Shown here: in pieces, positions 41,968-51,005 of the stretch | Position numbering within the stretch: position 1 is the stretch's first letter | Layout of the letters: every line of letters begins with the position of its first letter | Assembly (NCBI RefSeq): GCF_900141755.1 | Contig: NZ_LT670844.1 | Span: 4,836,001 to 4,900,000, forward strand | Source: Bradyrhizobium lablabi | GTDB lineage: Bacteria > Pseudomonadota > Alphaproteobacteria > Rhizobiales > Xanthobacteraceae | Reading direction: 5' to 3' | DNA: 64,000 nt | The notes under the pieces: generated by a model | The model's database searches: none | What the model was told of the DNA's origin: nothing | Seen by the model: only the letters and a program-made list of their open reading frames with translations | Translations under genes and position numbers: made by a program

Positions 41968-42146
41968 CCGGTAATGCCGTCAAAAAGCTAGGAATTATTA
42001 CCTCAATAAACCGGCTTTCGGCATCCACCGCAAGGGGCGAAGGCCGCCCTTGAAGTGCGCTGGTCGCGCCGATACGGTCGCTGGCCGATCCCGAGATTTC
42101 GGGAAAAGCCCAAGAGACTCAAAGCCCCAGCAGGACTCTGGATAAG

Positions 42147-42491
42147 TTGCGGAAAATCTACAAAATCTGTCCCGAGCCGGCCTGGCGCGAGGCCGAGCGG
42201 CAGGGGGTGTACCGCGGCAGCGCCGACGATGCGCGCGACGGTTTTATTCATTTTTCCGCGGCCTCGCAGGTGGCGGAGACGGCGCGCAAGCATTTTGCCG
42301 GCCAGACTGGGCTGTTGCTGATCGAGGTCGATGCCGATGCTTTGGGCGAGCGGCTGCGCTTCGAGCGCTCGCGCAACGATGAACTGTTTCCGCATCTCTA
42401 TGGCGACCTCGATCCCGGCGCGGTGATCAGTGTGCGCGAGATGCGCGCGCGCTCCGACGGCACCCATGACATCCCGGAGCTTAAGCCGTGA
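42147..42491 (+). CDS. DUF952-family protein
   Basis: The 114-residue protein matches DUF952: IYKICPEPAWREAERQGVYRGSADDARDGFIHFS near the start, then ARKHFAGQTGLLLIEVDADAL and FPHLYGDLDP. The fold is ADP-ribosyltransferase-like and the function unknown. The start is TTG at 42147; no ATG is available. Its stop overlaps the pyrD start (GTGA), so the two are translationally coupled. Confidence 0.85.
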   Translation: MRKIYKICPEPAWREAERQGVYRGSADDARDGFIHFSAASQVAETARKHFAGQTGLLLIEVDADALGERLRFERSRNDELFPHLYGDLDPGAVISVREMRARSDGTHDIPELKP

Positions 42492-43582
42492 TCCGCGCCT
42501 TCGACGCCTTCTCTCTGCCGCTACTGCGCTGGTTCGATCCGGAAGACGCGCATCGCCTGGCGATCCAGGGCCTGAAATTACTGCCGCCGGTGCGGGCGCG
42601 GCCGGACGACGCAAAGCTGGCGGTGCGGGCGTTCGGGTTGAATTTCCCCAATCCGATCGGCATGGCCGCGGGTTTTGACAAGAGCGCGGAGGCCCCGGAT
42701 GCGCTGTTGCGGCTCGGTTTCGGTTTCGTCGAAATCGGCACTGTGACGCCAAAACCGCAAACGGGAAATCCGCGGCCGCGGCTGTTTCGCCTCGAGCGCG
42801 ACGAGGCCGTGATCAATCGCATGGGGTTCAACAATGACGGCGCCGCCGCCGTGCTGCGGCGCCTCGCCGGGCGCGCGCATCTGAAAGGCATCATCGGCGT
42901 CAATGTCGGGGCGAACAAGGATTCCGCCGACCGCGTCGCCGATTACGTGAAACTGATCGAGACCTTCGCACCGGTGGCGAGCTATTTCACCGTCAACGTC
43001 TCCTCGCCGAACACGCCGGGCCTGCGCAATCTGCAGCAGGCCGCGGCCCTCGACGATCTGCTTGCAAAAGTGATCGATGCGCGCGAACGCGTCCGGCAAA
43101 ACGCCGGCGATTCGCCGGTGCTCTTAAAAATCGCGCCCGATCTCAGCCTCACCGAGCTCGACGACGTCGTTCATATCGCCCGCTCGCGCCGCGTCGACGG
43201 CATGATCGTCGCCAACACCACCACGATGCGGCCCTCGACCTTGCGCGAAGGGTTCCGCGCCAAGGAGCAGGGCGGTTTGTCGGGGCGCCCATTATTTCGA
43301 CTGTCGACCCGAATGGTGGCCGAAACGTATGTCCGCGCCGAGGGCGCGTTTCCACTGGTAGGTGCCGGCGGCATCGATTCCGGCGGCGCGGCGCTGACCA
43401 AAATCCGCGCCGGCGCCAGCCTGATCCAGCTTTATTCGTCGCTGATCTACAAGGGGATTGGGCTGGTCGACGACATCAAGAACGATCTGGCGTCGACGCT
43501 GTTGCGCACCGGACGCGACTCGCTGTCCGAAATCGTCGGCGCCGACGCGGCGACGATCACGGCCGAGGACTGGCCGGTGTGA
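42488..43582 (+). CDS. pyrD: Dihydroorotate dehydrogenase (quinone), class 2
   Basis: The 364-residue flavoenzyme has NPIGMAAGFDKSAEAPDALL, GFVEIGTVTPKPQ, INRMGFNNDGA and NVSSPNTPGLRNLQ, with the class 2 catalytic Ser in the last. The N-terminal helical membrane-binding extension (FDAFSLPLLRWFDPEDAHRLAIQGL) identifies the membrane-associated, quinone-using class. It oxidises dihydroorotate to orotate in pyrimidine synthesis. GTG 42488 overlaps the DUF952 stop. Confidence 0.95.
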   Translation: MIRAFDAFSLPLLRWFDPEDAHRLAIQGLKLLPPVRARPDDAKLAVRAFGLNFPNPIGMAAGFDKSAEAPDALLRLGFGFVEIGTVTPKPQTGNPRPRLFRLERDEAVINRMGFNNDGAAAVLRRLAGRAHLKGIIGVNVGANKDSADRVADYVKLIETFAPVASYFTVNVSSPNTPGLRNLQQAAALDDLLAKVIDARERVRQNAGDSPVLLKIAPDLSLTELDDVVHIARSRRVDGMIVANTTTMRPSTLREGFRAKEQGGLSGRPLFRLSTRMVAETYVRAEGAFPLVGAGGIDSGGAALTKIRAGASLIQLYSSLIYKGIGLVDDIKNDLASTLLRTGRDSLSEIVGADAATITAEDWPV

Positions 43583-43610
43583 TAGTTGATCCGTCCCAGG
43601 CGTTTGGATC

Positions 43611-43803
43611 ACCTCTCCCCGCTTGCGGGGAGAGGCATAGGCCGCCCTTGGCGGCCGGTCCTTAGAAGAACGCCGAAGCGTAGCTTCGGCTATGTCGCAT
43701 CGAAGACGCGATCCGGGTGAGGGGGACCCTCCGCGAGTCCGAGTATGCCGATAGAGCCCCTCACCCCGACCCTCTCCCCGCGAAGAGCAGGGAGAGGGAG
43801 AAG
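43611..43803. repeat. Palindromic repeat, family R2
   Basis: ACCTCTCCCCGCTTGCGGGG opens it, and CCCTCTCCCCGCG...GGAGAGGGAGAAG closes it. GAAGCGTAGCTTCGGCTATG lies near the middle and GGGTGAGGGGGACCCTCCGCG follows. It fills most of the gap between the converging pyrD and MATE genes. Copies, one inverted, are at 51006 and 60113. Confidence 0.8.
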
Positions 43804-43831
43804 TGGTCCATTCCGCTTCAATCGGACTTTG

Positions 43832-45151
43832 TCACTTCTTAAACGAGGCCTTCAACAGCGCGGGATAGCGCAGCGCCTGCAACCCGCCGCGCGCGGCGTA
43901 GAGGGCGAGCATCGCGCCCCACAGGCCGGTATTGCCGAACGGGCGCAACGCGAGCCAGGCGGCCAGGAAAATTACCAGCGACAGCACCATCAGATTGCGC
44001 ATGTCGCGCGCCCAGGTCGCGCCGATATAGATGCCGTCATAGGCAAAGGCGAACACGGCAAGCAGCGGCGCCAGCACCACGAACCACAAGACCTCACGCG
44101 CGCCGCGCCGGACCGCTTCGCTCGCGGTCATGATATCGATCAGGTTGGTGCCGAACAGCGCATATGTCGCGGCCACCGCGAGCGCAAAGCCGAACCCCCA
44201 GAACAGCACCAGGCGCACCGCCGACGCGAACCCGCTTTGGTCCCGCGCGCCATAGGTGCGGCCGCAGAGCTGCTCGGCGGCATTGGCAAGTCCGTCGAGG
44301 AAGAAGGCCGTGACCAGCAGGAAATTGTTGAGCACGGCGTTGGCCGCGAGCGTGACGTCGCCGGAGCGCGCGCCTTGCGCGGTGAAAAACAAAAACGCCG
44401 CGATCAGCGCGGCGGTGCGGATCATGATATCGCGGTTGACGGCGAGCATGCGCAACAGTTTTGCACGGTCGAGCAGCGCCGCGCGCGGCACAGGAGGCTG
44501 TCCGTAGGTGAGACGCCGCGCGATCAGCAAGCCCAGCACGAGCCCGGCCGCTTCCGCGACCACGGCCGCGATCGCGGCACCCGCGATGCCGGCGTTGAGC
44601 ACCGATACCAGCAGCATGGTCGCCGCCACATTGATGAGGTTGATCGCGATCTGCACGCTCAGTGCCAGCTTTGCGCGCGCCTGTCCGATCAGCCAGCCGA
44701 GCACGACGTAATTGGCGAGCGCCAGCGGCGCCGACCAGATACGGATGACAAAATAGGTCTTTGCCGCGCGCGTAACCCCTTCGCTGCCGCCCATCGCTTG
44801 CAGCAGAACCGCGGCGAGGGGTATTTGCAAGACGATGAGGGTCGTCCCGATCAGCGCCGCAATGACAAGACCCCGGATCAGCAGCGCGCGCAATTCCTGC
44901 GTTTCGCCCGCGCCAAGCGCCTGCGCGGTGAAGGCAAGCGTGCCCATGCGCAGGAAGGCGAACAGCCAGAACAGGCAGTCGAAAATCACCGAGGCGATGG
45001 CGACGCCGCCAAGCAGCGTGGCGTCGCCGAGCCTCCCGATCGCGATCGTCGAGATGATGCCGATCAGCGGCGTTGTCAGGTTCGTGACCATCGCGGGCCC
45101 TGCGATGGCGAAGACCTGCGCGGTCGTAACCCGTTGTGGGGGAGCTAACAC
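43832..45151 (-). CDS. MATE-family (DinF-type) efflux transporter
   Basis: The 439-residue protein has twelve hydrophobic segments. VFAIAGPAMVTNLTTPLIGIISTIAIGRLG is TM1-TM2, and GWLIGQARAKLALSVQIAINLINVAA and GLANAAEQLCGRTYGARD belong to the DinF/NorM pattern. It is expected to export drugs or metabolites by H+ or Na+ antiport. The start is GTG 45151 after AGGCAAGG. It differs clearly from the MATE gene at 10115. Confidence 0.9.
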   Translation of the reverse strand: MLAPPQRVTTAQVFAIAGPAMVTNLTTPLIGIISTIAIGRLGDATLLGGVAIASVIFDCLFWLFAFLRMGTLAFTAQALGAGETQELRALLIRGLVIAALIGTTLIVLQIPLAAVLLQAMGGSEGVTRAAKTYFVIRIWSAPLALANYVVLGWLIGQARAKLALSVQIAINLINVAATMLLVSVLNAGIAGAAIAAVVAEAAGLVLGLLIARRLTYGQPPVPRAALLDRAKLLRMLAVNRDIMIRTAALIAAFLFFTAQGARSGDVTLAANAVLNNFLLVTAFFLDGLANAAEQLCGRTYGARDQSGFASAVRLVLFWGFGFALAVAATYALFGTNLIDIMTASEAVRRGAREVLWFVVLAPLLAVFAFAYDGIYIGATWARDMRNLMVLSLVIFLAAWLALRPFGNTGLWGAMLALYAARGGLQALRYPALLKASFKK

Positions 45152-45172
45152 ACCTTGCCTACGCGCGAACTA

Positions 45173-45203
45173 GATCACGATCCGACTGGGTCGGATCGTG
45201 ATC
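45173..45203. repeat. Long perfect hairpin
   Basis: GATCACGATCCGAC and GTCGGATCGTGATC form a 14-bp stem with a TGG loop, followed by a T-rich stretch on the plus strand. It lies between the MATE start and the R8 repeat. A terminator or a repeat fragment are both possible. Confidence 0.65.
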
Positions 45204-45217
45204 TCATTTCTTTGTTT

Positions 45218-45266
45218 GAGCATGATCTTTCCGGAAAACCGGTACCCACTTTTCCGGATCATGCTC
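45218..45266. repeat. Hairpin repeat of the GCATGATC family (R8)
   Basis: GAGCATGATC and GATCATGCTC are perfect arms around TTTCCGGAAAACC and TTTTCCGG. From memory this motif is very common between genes in Rhizobiales. It touches the stop codon of the DUF6460 gene. Confidence 0.75.
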
Positions 45267-45568
45267 TATCTTCCGCGCGGCGCGCCGAACATCCGCATCA
45301 AGAGCCAGACCGGAAACACGATCACCGCGCCAAGCAGGAAGTAGCGCCACAGCCAGTTGACGGCGTCAAAGCCGAGATTCCACAGCCGCTGGAACAACAA
45401 CCGGATGCTGTTGACGATATTCCAGGGATCGAAGCCGATCGCCGCGAGCACCACCCCGACCAGGATGGACAACAGGATCAGCCGAAACGCTACCGTCAGC
45501 GGCGAGCCGCCGAGAAAACGATAGAGGCCGTCATTGGCTGCCGGCAATTCCCTGGTCTCGTTTTGCAT
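45266..45568 (-). CDS. DUF6460-like small membrane protein
   Basis: The 100-residue protein has two TM segments (VAFRLILLSILVGVVLAAIG and YFLLGAVIVFPVWLLMRMF) joined by FDPWNIVNSIRLLFQRLWN and FDAVNWLWR, a pattern I recall as DUF6460. Function is unknown. ATG 45568 follows GGGAG by eight bases; a longer frame starts at 45703 without support. It lies 117 bases from the start of the MATE gene. Confidence 0.75.
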   Translation of the reverse strand: MQNETRELPAANDGLYRFLGGSPLTVAFRLILLSILVGVVLAAIGFDPWNIVNSIRLLFQRLWNLGFDAVNWLWRYFLLGAVIVFPVWLLMRMFGAPRGR

Positions 45569-45730
45569 CGATCGTCTCCCGCGCGGACTGGCCCGCGCAC
45601 TATAGTATGGCGGAGGGCAGATGGGGAACCCGTCCGTTGGCGTCAATGGCCGGTAGAACGTATTCCGATTGGGTCGAATCATGACCGCATCCCCCGGCCG
45701 CATGGTTCGAGACGCGCGGCGTTGCCGCGC

Positions 45731-45795
45731 TCCTCACCATGAGGGGTTAGACCTCATCCTGAGGAGCGGCCTCTTGGCCGCGTCTCGAAGGATGA
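45731..45795. repeat. Palindromic repeat, family R4
   Basis: CCTCATCCTGAGGAGCGGCC, then TCTTGGCCGCGTCTCGAAGG and ATGAAG follow a TCCTCACCATGAGGGG hairpin. A longer, double copy lies at 62979-63113. It separates the DUF6460 gene and the ligase gene. Confidence 0.75.
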
Positions 45796-45829
45796 AGCCA
45801 CTGAAAGGCAAAAGGCCCTAGCTGCCAAA

Positions 45830-47653
45830 TCAAACCACTCGCTCGGTTTTCAGCATCCGCTCCAGCGTTTCCAGCCGGTCGGCCTCGCGCGGCGGCTTGT
45901 CCCAGCGCAACCGGCTGATGCGCGGAAACCGCATCGCGACGCCGGATTTATGTCGCGAGGAGCGCTGCAAACCCTCGAAAGCCACTTCCAGCACCAGCCC
46001 CTGATCCGGCTCATGCACCACATGGCGGACGGGACCGAATTTTTCGGTGGTGTTGCGTCGGACAAAACGGTCGATCTGCAGCAGCTCCTCGTCGGTAAAG
46101 CCAAAATAGGCCTTGCCGACCGGCACCAGCTGCTCGCCATCATCGCCCGCTGTCCAGACGCCGAACGTATAATCCGAATAATACGACGAGCGCTTGCCGT
46201 GACCGCGCTGCGCGTACATCAGGACGGCGTCGATGATGTGCGGATCGCGCTTCCATTTCCACCATTGGCCTTTCGGGCGCCCCGGCAGATAGGGCGCATC
46301 GCGGCGCTTGAGCATCACGCCCTCGACGGCTTCGGCATCGTCGCCGGCGCTGGCGCCGGCCGGATTTTTCCGGGCCGATGTCAGCGCTTCCCAGCTGGCA
46401 AAAGCAATCGTCGGCGACAGGTCGATCCTCGCATCGTCGAGTTTTGTCACAAAAGCCTCGAGCCGCTTGCGGCGCTCGGCGAACGGTAGCGTGCGCAGAT
46501 CGGCGTCGCCCTCGCCGAGCAGATCGTAGGCGCGCAGATGGATCGGATAATCCTTTGTCAGTTTCGGCGAGACCAGTTTGCGGTTCAGCCGCTGCTGCAG
46601 CACGTTGAAACTCTGCACCCTTCCGTCGCGGACCACCAGCAATTCGCCGTCGATGGCGCCGGGCAGATGTAATGACGGCAGCAGGTCCGGAAAACTCTTG
46701 GTGATGTCCTCGCCGCTGCGCGAATAAAGCCGGGCCTGCATGTTTCCGCGCTCGTCGCGGCCGCTCACCGCCTGCACACGGATGCCGTCCCATTTCCACT
46801 CCGCGATGAAATCGGCGGCGTTAAGACCCGTAAAATCCGCATCCTCGATCGCATGCGCCAGCATCACGGGGCGGAAGGGCGTGGGGTCGAGATTGACCGG
46901 TTTTTCGGCGCGGCCCTCGAGCCACGCGAACAGGTCGAGATAAGGCGGCGTAAGCCCCGGCCACATCAATTCGATTTCATGCGGGTCCTTGTCCCCAAGC
47001 TCGGCGGCCGCGGTTTTTGCCAGCCGCGCCGAAATGCCGATCCGCATCGCGCCGGTCACGAGTTTTAACAGCGCCCAGCGGCCGGTCTCATCGAGCTCGT
47101 CGAGCCAGCGCGCGAGTTGTCCCGGCAGTTCGGTCTTGCCGAGCGTGCGCAGGGTGGTGACGACTTCGGCGAGCGTCGGCGGCGGTGGGTTGTTGTGGCC
47201 AGCCACAGTGCGCTCCCCTCCCCCCGCGAGCGAAGCGAGTGGTGGGGAGGGAGCCTGCCCCGGACTTGATCCGGGGTCGGGGGTGGGGGGTCTCTCCGCG
47301 TGCTCTTCTGCTCGCAGCGAGGCTGCGGCGCCACCCCCCACCCCCGACCCCTCCCCACCGCTTCGCGGGGGGAGGGGAGAAGATTTCGGCCACATCAGCG
47401 CCACCGTCTCCGAGAGATCGCCGACATAATCATACGACAGCGCGAATAGCACGGGATCGGTGCGCGCCGCGATCAGGTCGCGGATCAGGGCCGGCTTTGC
47501 GTGCTTGAACGACAGCGCGCCGGTCAGCGCCGCGAGCGCGTAGCCGCGATCGGGATCCTCGACTTCGCGAAAATAGGCGGTCAAGAGCCGCAGCTTGTTG
47601 TTGCGGCCGGGCTCATAGGCGAGGCGGTCGAGCAGCTGCGCAAAGCGGTTCAT
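45830..47653 (-). CDS. ATP-dependent DNA ligase of the ligase-associated repair set, with in-frame repeat insertion
   Basis: The 607-residue ligase has a helical N-terminal domain (residues 1-90 and 160-260) and the adenylation domain with the active-site Lys287 in AEWKWDGIRVQ, then IDGELLVV, VEGVMLKRRDAPY and KWKRDP. The C-terminal OB-fold includes GFTDEELLQIDRF. It seals nicks, probably in repair rather than replication. About 60 residues (90-148) are not ligase sequence but the translation of repeat R3, which explains the unusual length (relatives are near 530). The frame is intact around it. ATG 47653 overlaps the exonuclease stop (ATGA), so the pair is an operon with the exonuclease first. 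Confidence 0.92.
   Translation of the reverse strand: MNRFAQLLDRLAYEPGRNNKLRLLTAYFREVEDPDRGYALAALTGALSFKHAKPALIRDLIAARTDPVLFALSYDYVGDLSETVALMWPKSSPLPPRSGGEGSGVGGGAAASLRAEEHAERPPTPDPGSSPGQAPSPPLASLAGGGERTVAGHNNPPPPTLAEVVTTLRTLGKTELPGQLARWLDELDETGRWALLKLVTGAMRIGISARLAKTAAAELGDKDPHEIELMWPGLTPPYLDLFAWLEGRAEKPVNLDPTPFRPVMLAHAIEDADFTGLNAADFIAEWKWDGIRVQAVSGRDERGNMQARLYSRSGEDITKSFPDLLPSLHLPGAIDGELLVVRDGRVQSFNVLQQRLNRKLVSPKLTKDYPIHLRAYDLLGEGDADLRTLPFAERRKRLEAFVTKLDDARIDLSPTIAFASWEALTSARKNPAGASAGDDAEAVEGVMLKRRDAPYLPGRPKGQWWKWKRDPHIIDAVLMYAQRGHGKRSSYYSDYTFGVWTAGDDGEQLVPVGKAYFGFTDEELLQIDRFVRRNTTEKFGPVRHVVHEPDQGLVLEVAFEGLQRSSRHKSGVAMRFPRISRLRWDKPPREADRLETLERMLKTERVV
47213..47383. repeat. Palindromic repeat R3 inside the ligase gene
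   Basis: The 171-bp element has the ends CTCCCCTCCCCCC and GGGGGGAGGGGAGAAGA. It keeps the reading frame of the ligase and encodes PPRSGGEGSGVGGG, SLRAEE, AERPPTPDP and GGGE. A further short palindrome (CCCCGGACTTGATCCGGGG) is nested inside it and adds about seven residues. Relative to the coding strand it has the same orientation as the helicase copy. Confidence 0.9.
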
Positions 47654-48690
47654 GCCTCGGAATCCTCGCCCGGCGGCAATGTCTCGCCTTCATCCTCATC
47701 GCCATAGCCGACCAGATCGAGCGGTCGCGCGGCAAGACCCTTGGTCGTGCACCAACGCACCAGCGCGTCTTCCTGGCCGTGGGTGACCCAGATCTCGCCG
47801 GCGCCGGTGGCGTCGATCGTCGCGGTCAATCCGTCCCAATCGGCGTGATCCGAGATCACCAGCGGCAGTTCGACGCCGCCCTGGCGGGCGCGGGCGCGGA
47901 CCCGCATCCAGCCAGACGCGAACGCGGTGACCGGGTCGGGGAATCGTCGCGTCCAGATATCGGCGGTCGCCGTCGGCGGCGCCAGCGTGATGGTGCCGGC
48001 GAGATCGGCCTTCTTCATGCCTTTGACGGCGCGCAGCTCGCCGAGCGCAACGCCGCGGCTCTCGTAATAACGCGTGATCTTTTCCATCGCCCCGTGCAGG
48101 TAGACCGGCGCGTCGTAGCCGGCCGCGCGCAACAGCGCGATCACGCGCTGCGCCTTGCCGAGCGAATAGGCGCCGACCAGATGCGCCCGCTCCGGAAACA
48201 GCGCCACCGAGTCCAGCAATTTCCTGACCTGAAGCGCCGCATCGCCGTGGCGGAACACCGGCAATCCAAAGGTGGCCTCGGTGATGAAGACGTCGCAGGG
48301 CACCATTTCGAACGGTACGCAGGTCGGGTCGGGTGCGTCCTTGTAATCGCCGGAGGCGACGATGCGCTTGTCCTGGCAGGTGACCGCGATCTGCGCCGAG
48401 CCCAGCACATGGCCCGCGGGGTGAAATGTTACGCTGACGTCGCCGAGTTTTATCTGTTCGCCATAGACAATCGCCTGCGTGCTTCCGGCGAAATTGTCGC
48501 CATAGCGCAGCCGCATCATGTCTAGCGTCTCTTGAGTGGCCAGCACCGCGTCATGGCCCGGCCGGGCGTGGTCGGAATGGCCGTGGGTGATCAGGGCACG
48601 CTCGACGGGGCGTACCGGATCGATATGGAAGCCGCCGGGCTTGCAGCAAAGGCCGGCGGCAACGGGCATCAGGATGTCTTGCGGACGCAT
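47650..48690 (-). CDS. Ligase-associated MBL-fold DNA exonuclease
   Basis: The 346-residue protein is a metallo-beta-lactamase/beta-CASP-type nuclease: ALITHGHSDHARPG carries the HxHxDH metal site, FHPAGHVLGSAQ and ASGDYKDAPDP the next ligands, and LPLVISDHADWDGL and WVTHGQEDALVRW the later motifs. The family (ligase-associated exonuclease) is encoded with an ATP-dependent ligase, a DEXH helicase and a phosphoesterase in many bacteria. The stop overlaps the ligase start. ATG 48690 is divergent from the methyltransferase gene. Confidence 0.9.
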   Translation of the reverse strand: MRPQDILMPVAAGLCCKPGGFHIDPVRPVERALITHGHSDHARPGHDAVLATQETLDMMRLRYGDNFAGSTQAIVYGEQIKLGDVSVTFHPAGHVLGSAQIAVTCQDKRIVASGDYKDAPDPTCVPFEMVPCDVFITEATFGLPVFRHGDAALQVRKLLDSVALFPERAHLVGAYSLGKAQRVIALLRAAGYDAPVYLHGAMEKITRYYESRGVALGELRAVKGMKKADLAGTITLAPPTATADIWTRRFPDPVTAFASGWMRVRARARQGGVELPLVISDHADWDGLTATIDATGAGEIWVTHGQEDALVRWCTTKGLAARPLDLVGYGDEDEGETLPPGEDSEA

Positions 48691-48770
48691 GCCGTTTATA
48701 TAGGCTGGCTCGAGGTTCGTTCGAGTCTTCCCCCCCCCGTCACTTTGCAGCCTGCAGTCAGTCCCTAAAG

Positions 48771-49697
48771 ATGCCCGCGCGAATATTTCTGTCTTCCGGC
48801 GATCTAGTAGCCGACCGGCGGTTCGATTTTGCGCGCGACCTGCAGCTCAAGGGCGACCTCGTCGCCGCCGCCGATCTGTTGCTGCAGGCGATTGAGCTCG
48901 CGCCCGGCTTTGCCTCGGCCTGGTTCACGCTCGGCCAAATCCGCGAACAGCTCGGCGAGTCCGAGGCGGCGATCGCGGCCTATCGCAAAGCGGGCGAGGC
49001 CGATCCCGATGACAGGCACGGCGCCAGCCTGCGGCTGATGCGGCTCGGGGCCGAAAAATTGTCGGCGATGCCGCAGGCCTATGTGCGCACGCTGTTCGAC
49101 CAATACGCGCCGAAATTCGAAACCGCCCTCGTCGACGATCTCGGCTATCGCGGCCCCGCGCTATTGTTCAAGGCAGTGCTGGCCGCGCGTCACGCGGTGC
49201 GCAAGCCGGCCTTCTTCAAGCGCGCCATCGATCTCGGCTGCGGCACTGGGCTAGCGGCCAGCGCCCTCGCCAGGGAAGTCGATCATTTCATCGGCGTCGA
49301 TCTGTCGCCGCGCATGATCGAGAAGGCGCGCTCGACCGGGCTTTATGCCGAGCTTGAGGTCGCCGACATGCTGGAGGGCTTGCGCGGCAGGCGGGACGCC
49401 AGCACTGAGCTGATTCTGGCCGCCGACGCGATGGTTTATGTCGCCGATCTCGCGCCCGTGCTCTGCGAGGCGAAGCGCGTGCTGGTGCCGGGCGGCCTGC
49501 TGGCGTTCACGGCGGAAACCCATGATGGCGAGGGCGTCATGATCGGCGAGGGGCTGCGCTATGCGCACGGCGCCAATTACGTGCGTACATCGATCACGGA
49601 TGCCGGGCTGACGCTGTCGCAACTCGAAGAGCTGTCGGCCCGCAATGAGGACAATGCGCCGGTGCCCGGGCTTGTCGTGGTCGCGGCCAAGACCTGA
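48771..49697 (+). CDS. TPR-containing class I methyltransferase
   Basis: The 308-residue protein starts with TPR-like helices (residues 15-85: ARDLQLKGDLVAAADLLLQA, ASAWFTLGQIREQLGESEAA). It ends in a Rossmann methyltransferase domain with motif I AIDLGCGTGLAASALA, then VDLSPRMIEKARS, ADAMVYVADLAPVL and VPGGLLAFTAETHDG. The substrate is unknown; TPR fusions often methylate proteins or small molecules. It separates the two arms of the repair set. It begins 80 bases from the exonuclease start on the opposite strand. Confidence 0.88.
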   Translation: MPARIFLSSGDLVADRRFDFARDLQLKGDLVAAADLLLQAIELAPGFASAWFTLGQIREQLGESEAAIAAYRKAGEADPDDRHGASLRLMRLGAEKLSAMPQAYVRTLFDQYAPKFETALVDDLGYRGPALLFKAVLAARHAVRKPAFFKRAIDLGCGTGLAASALAREVDHFIGVDLSPRMIEKARSTGLYAELEVADMLEGLRGRRDASTELILAADAMVYVADLAPVLCEAKRVLVPGGLLAFTAETHDGEGVMIGEGLRYAHGANYVRTSITDAGLTLSQLEELSARNEDNAPVPGLVVVAAKT

Positions 49698-49780
49698 GAG
49701 CGGCAACTTCGCTATTGCCGAGGCGGCGGGAATGTAGATCAATGCATTCAAACAAGAACAATGCGCCATAGGGAGAAACA

Positions 49781-51001
49781 ATGAACCATCTTCAAGCAAA
49801 TTCCGTCGCGCGGGCAATTGCTGTTGTCGCGCTTGTTTGCACCGCCAGCGCTGCTTTCGCGGGCGAGAAGAAATACGATCCGGGCGCGAGCGACACCGAA
49901 ATCAAAATAGGACAGACCGTGCCGCACAGCGGCCCGGGCTCGCTCTACGGCGTGCTCGGGCGGATCGGGGAAGCCTATTTCCAGATGCTGAACGACAAGG
50001 GCGGCATTAACGGGCGCAAGATCAAATTCCTCACCATGGATGATTCCTACAGCGCGCCGAAGGCGGTGGAAGCCACACGGCGGCTGGTGGAGCAGGAAGA
50101 GGTGCTGGCGCTGTACGGTTCGCTCGGCACCGCGCCGCAGACCGCCGTGCACAAATATCTCAATTCCAAGGGCGTACCGCAGCTTCTGCTCAACACCGGC
50201 GCGTCGAAATGGAACGATCCGAAAAACAACAAATGGACCATGGCAGGCCTGCCGCTCTATCCGACCGAGGCCCGCATCCTTGCCAAATATGTTTTGAGCG
50301 TGAAGCCGAACGCCAAAGTCGCGATCCTCTACCAGAACGATGATTTCGGCCGCGATTTTCTGGGGCCGTTCAAGAAGGTGCTGGCGGATGCCGGCGGCAA
50401 CGCCAAGGTGATCGCGGAACAGACTTACGATCTCACCGATCCGACCGTCGATTCCCAGCTCATCAACCTCGCCAATTCGGGCGCTGACGTCTTCTACAAT
50501 ATCTCGACCGGCAAGGCGTCGTCGCAGTCGATCCGTAAAGTGGCGGAACTCGGCTGGAAGCCGTTGCAACTGCTGTCGGCCGGCTCGACCGGCCGCTCGA
50601 TCCTCTCTGCCGCGGGTTTTGAAAATGCGGCCGGCATCGTGGCCATCCGCTACTCCAAGGATGCCGGAGTGTCGCGTTGGGAAAAGGACCCCGACGTGAT
50701 GGCGTTCGAGGAATTGCGCAAGAAATATCTGCCGACCGTCGACCCCGACAACACCATCGCCTTCGCAGGCTATGGCCAGGCGGTGACCATGGCGGAAATC
50801 CTGCGCCGTTGCGGCGACGACCTCACGCGCGAGAACGTCCTGAAGCAGGCGTCGAACCTCAACGGCTTTCACTCGCCGTTTTTCCTGGACGGCATCACCT
50901 ACAGCTATACGCCCGACGACTACACGCCGATGAAGACGCTCTATATCTCGATCTTCAACGGCAAGGACTGGGATATTTCCGACCAGCCGGTGACGGAATA
51001 A
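49781..51001 (+). CDS. Branched-chain amino-acid-type ABC substrate-binding protein (LivJ-like)
   Basis: The 406-residue protein has a signal peptide (IAVVALVCTASAAFAGEKKY). The Peripla_BP_6 pattern follows: EIKIGQTVPHSGPGSLYGV, YFQMLNDKGGINGRKIKF, VLALYGSLGTAPQTAVHKYL, NDDFGRDFLGPFK and TDPTVDSQLINLANSGADVF. It binds branched-chain amino acids, amides or aromatic acids in the periplasm. No permease or ATPase gene is beside it, so it must be served from elsewhere. ATG 49781 follows AGGGAG. Confidence 0.9.
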   Translation: MNHLQANSVARAIAVVALVCTASAAFAGEKKYDPGASDTEIKIGQTVPHSGPGSLYGVLGRIGEAYFQMLNDKGGINGRKIKFLTMDDSYSAPKAVEATRRLVEQEEVLALYGSLGTAPQTAVHKYLNSKGVPQLLLNTGASKWNDPKNNKWTMAGLPLYPTEARILAKYVLSVKPNAKVAILYQNDDFGRDFLGPFKKVLADAGGNAKVIAEQTYDLTDPTVDSQLINLANSGADVFYNISTGKASSQSIRKVAELGWKPLQLLSAGSTGRSILSAAGFENAAGIVAIRYSKDAGVSRWEKDPDVMAFEELRKKYLPTVDPDNTIAFAGYGQAVTMAEILRRCGDDLTRENVLKQASNLNGFHSPFFLDGITYSYTPDDYTPMKTLYISIFNGKDWDISDQPVTE

Positions 51002-51005
51002 GGCT

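Noticed and set aside
43745..45148. 467-residue plus-strand ORF opposite the MATE gene
   Set aside because: It is extremely Arg/Gln/His-rich, without domains, and fully antisense to a twelve-TM transporter.
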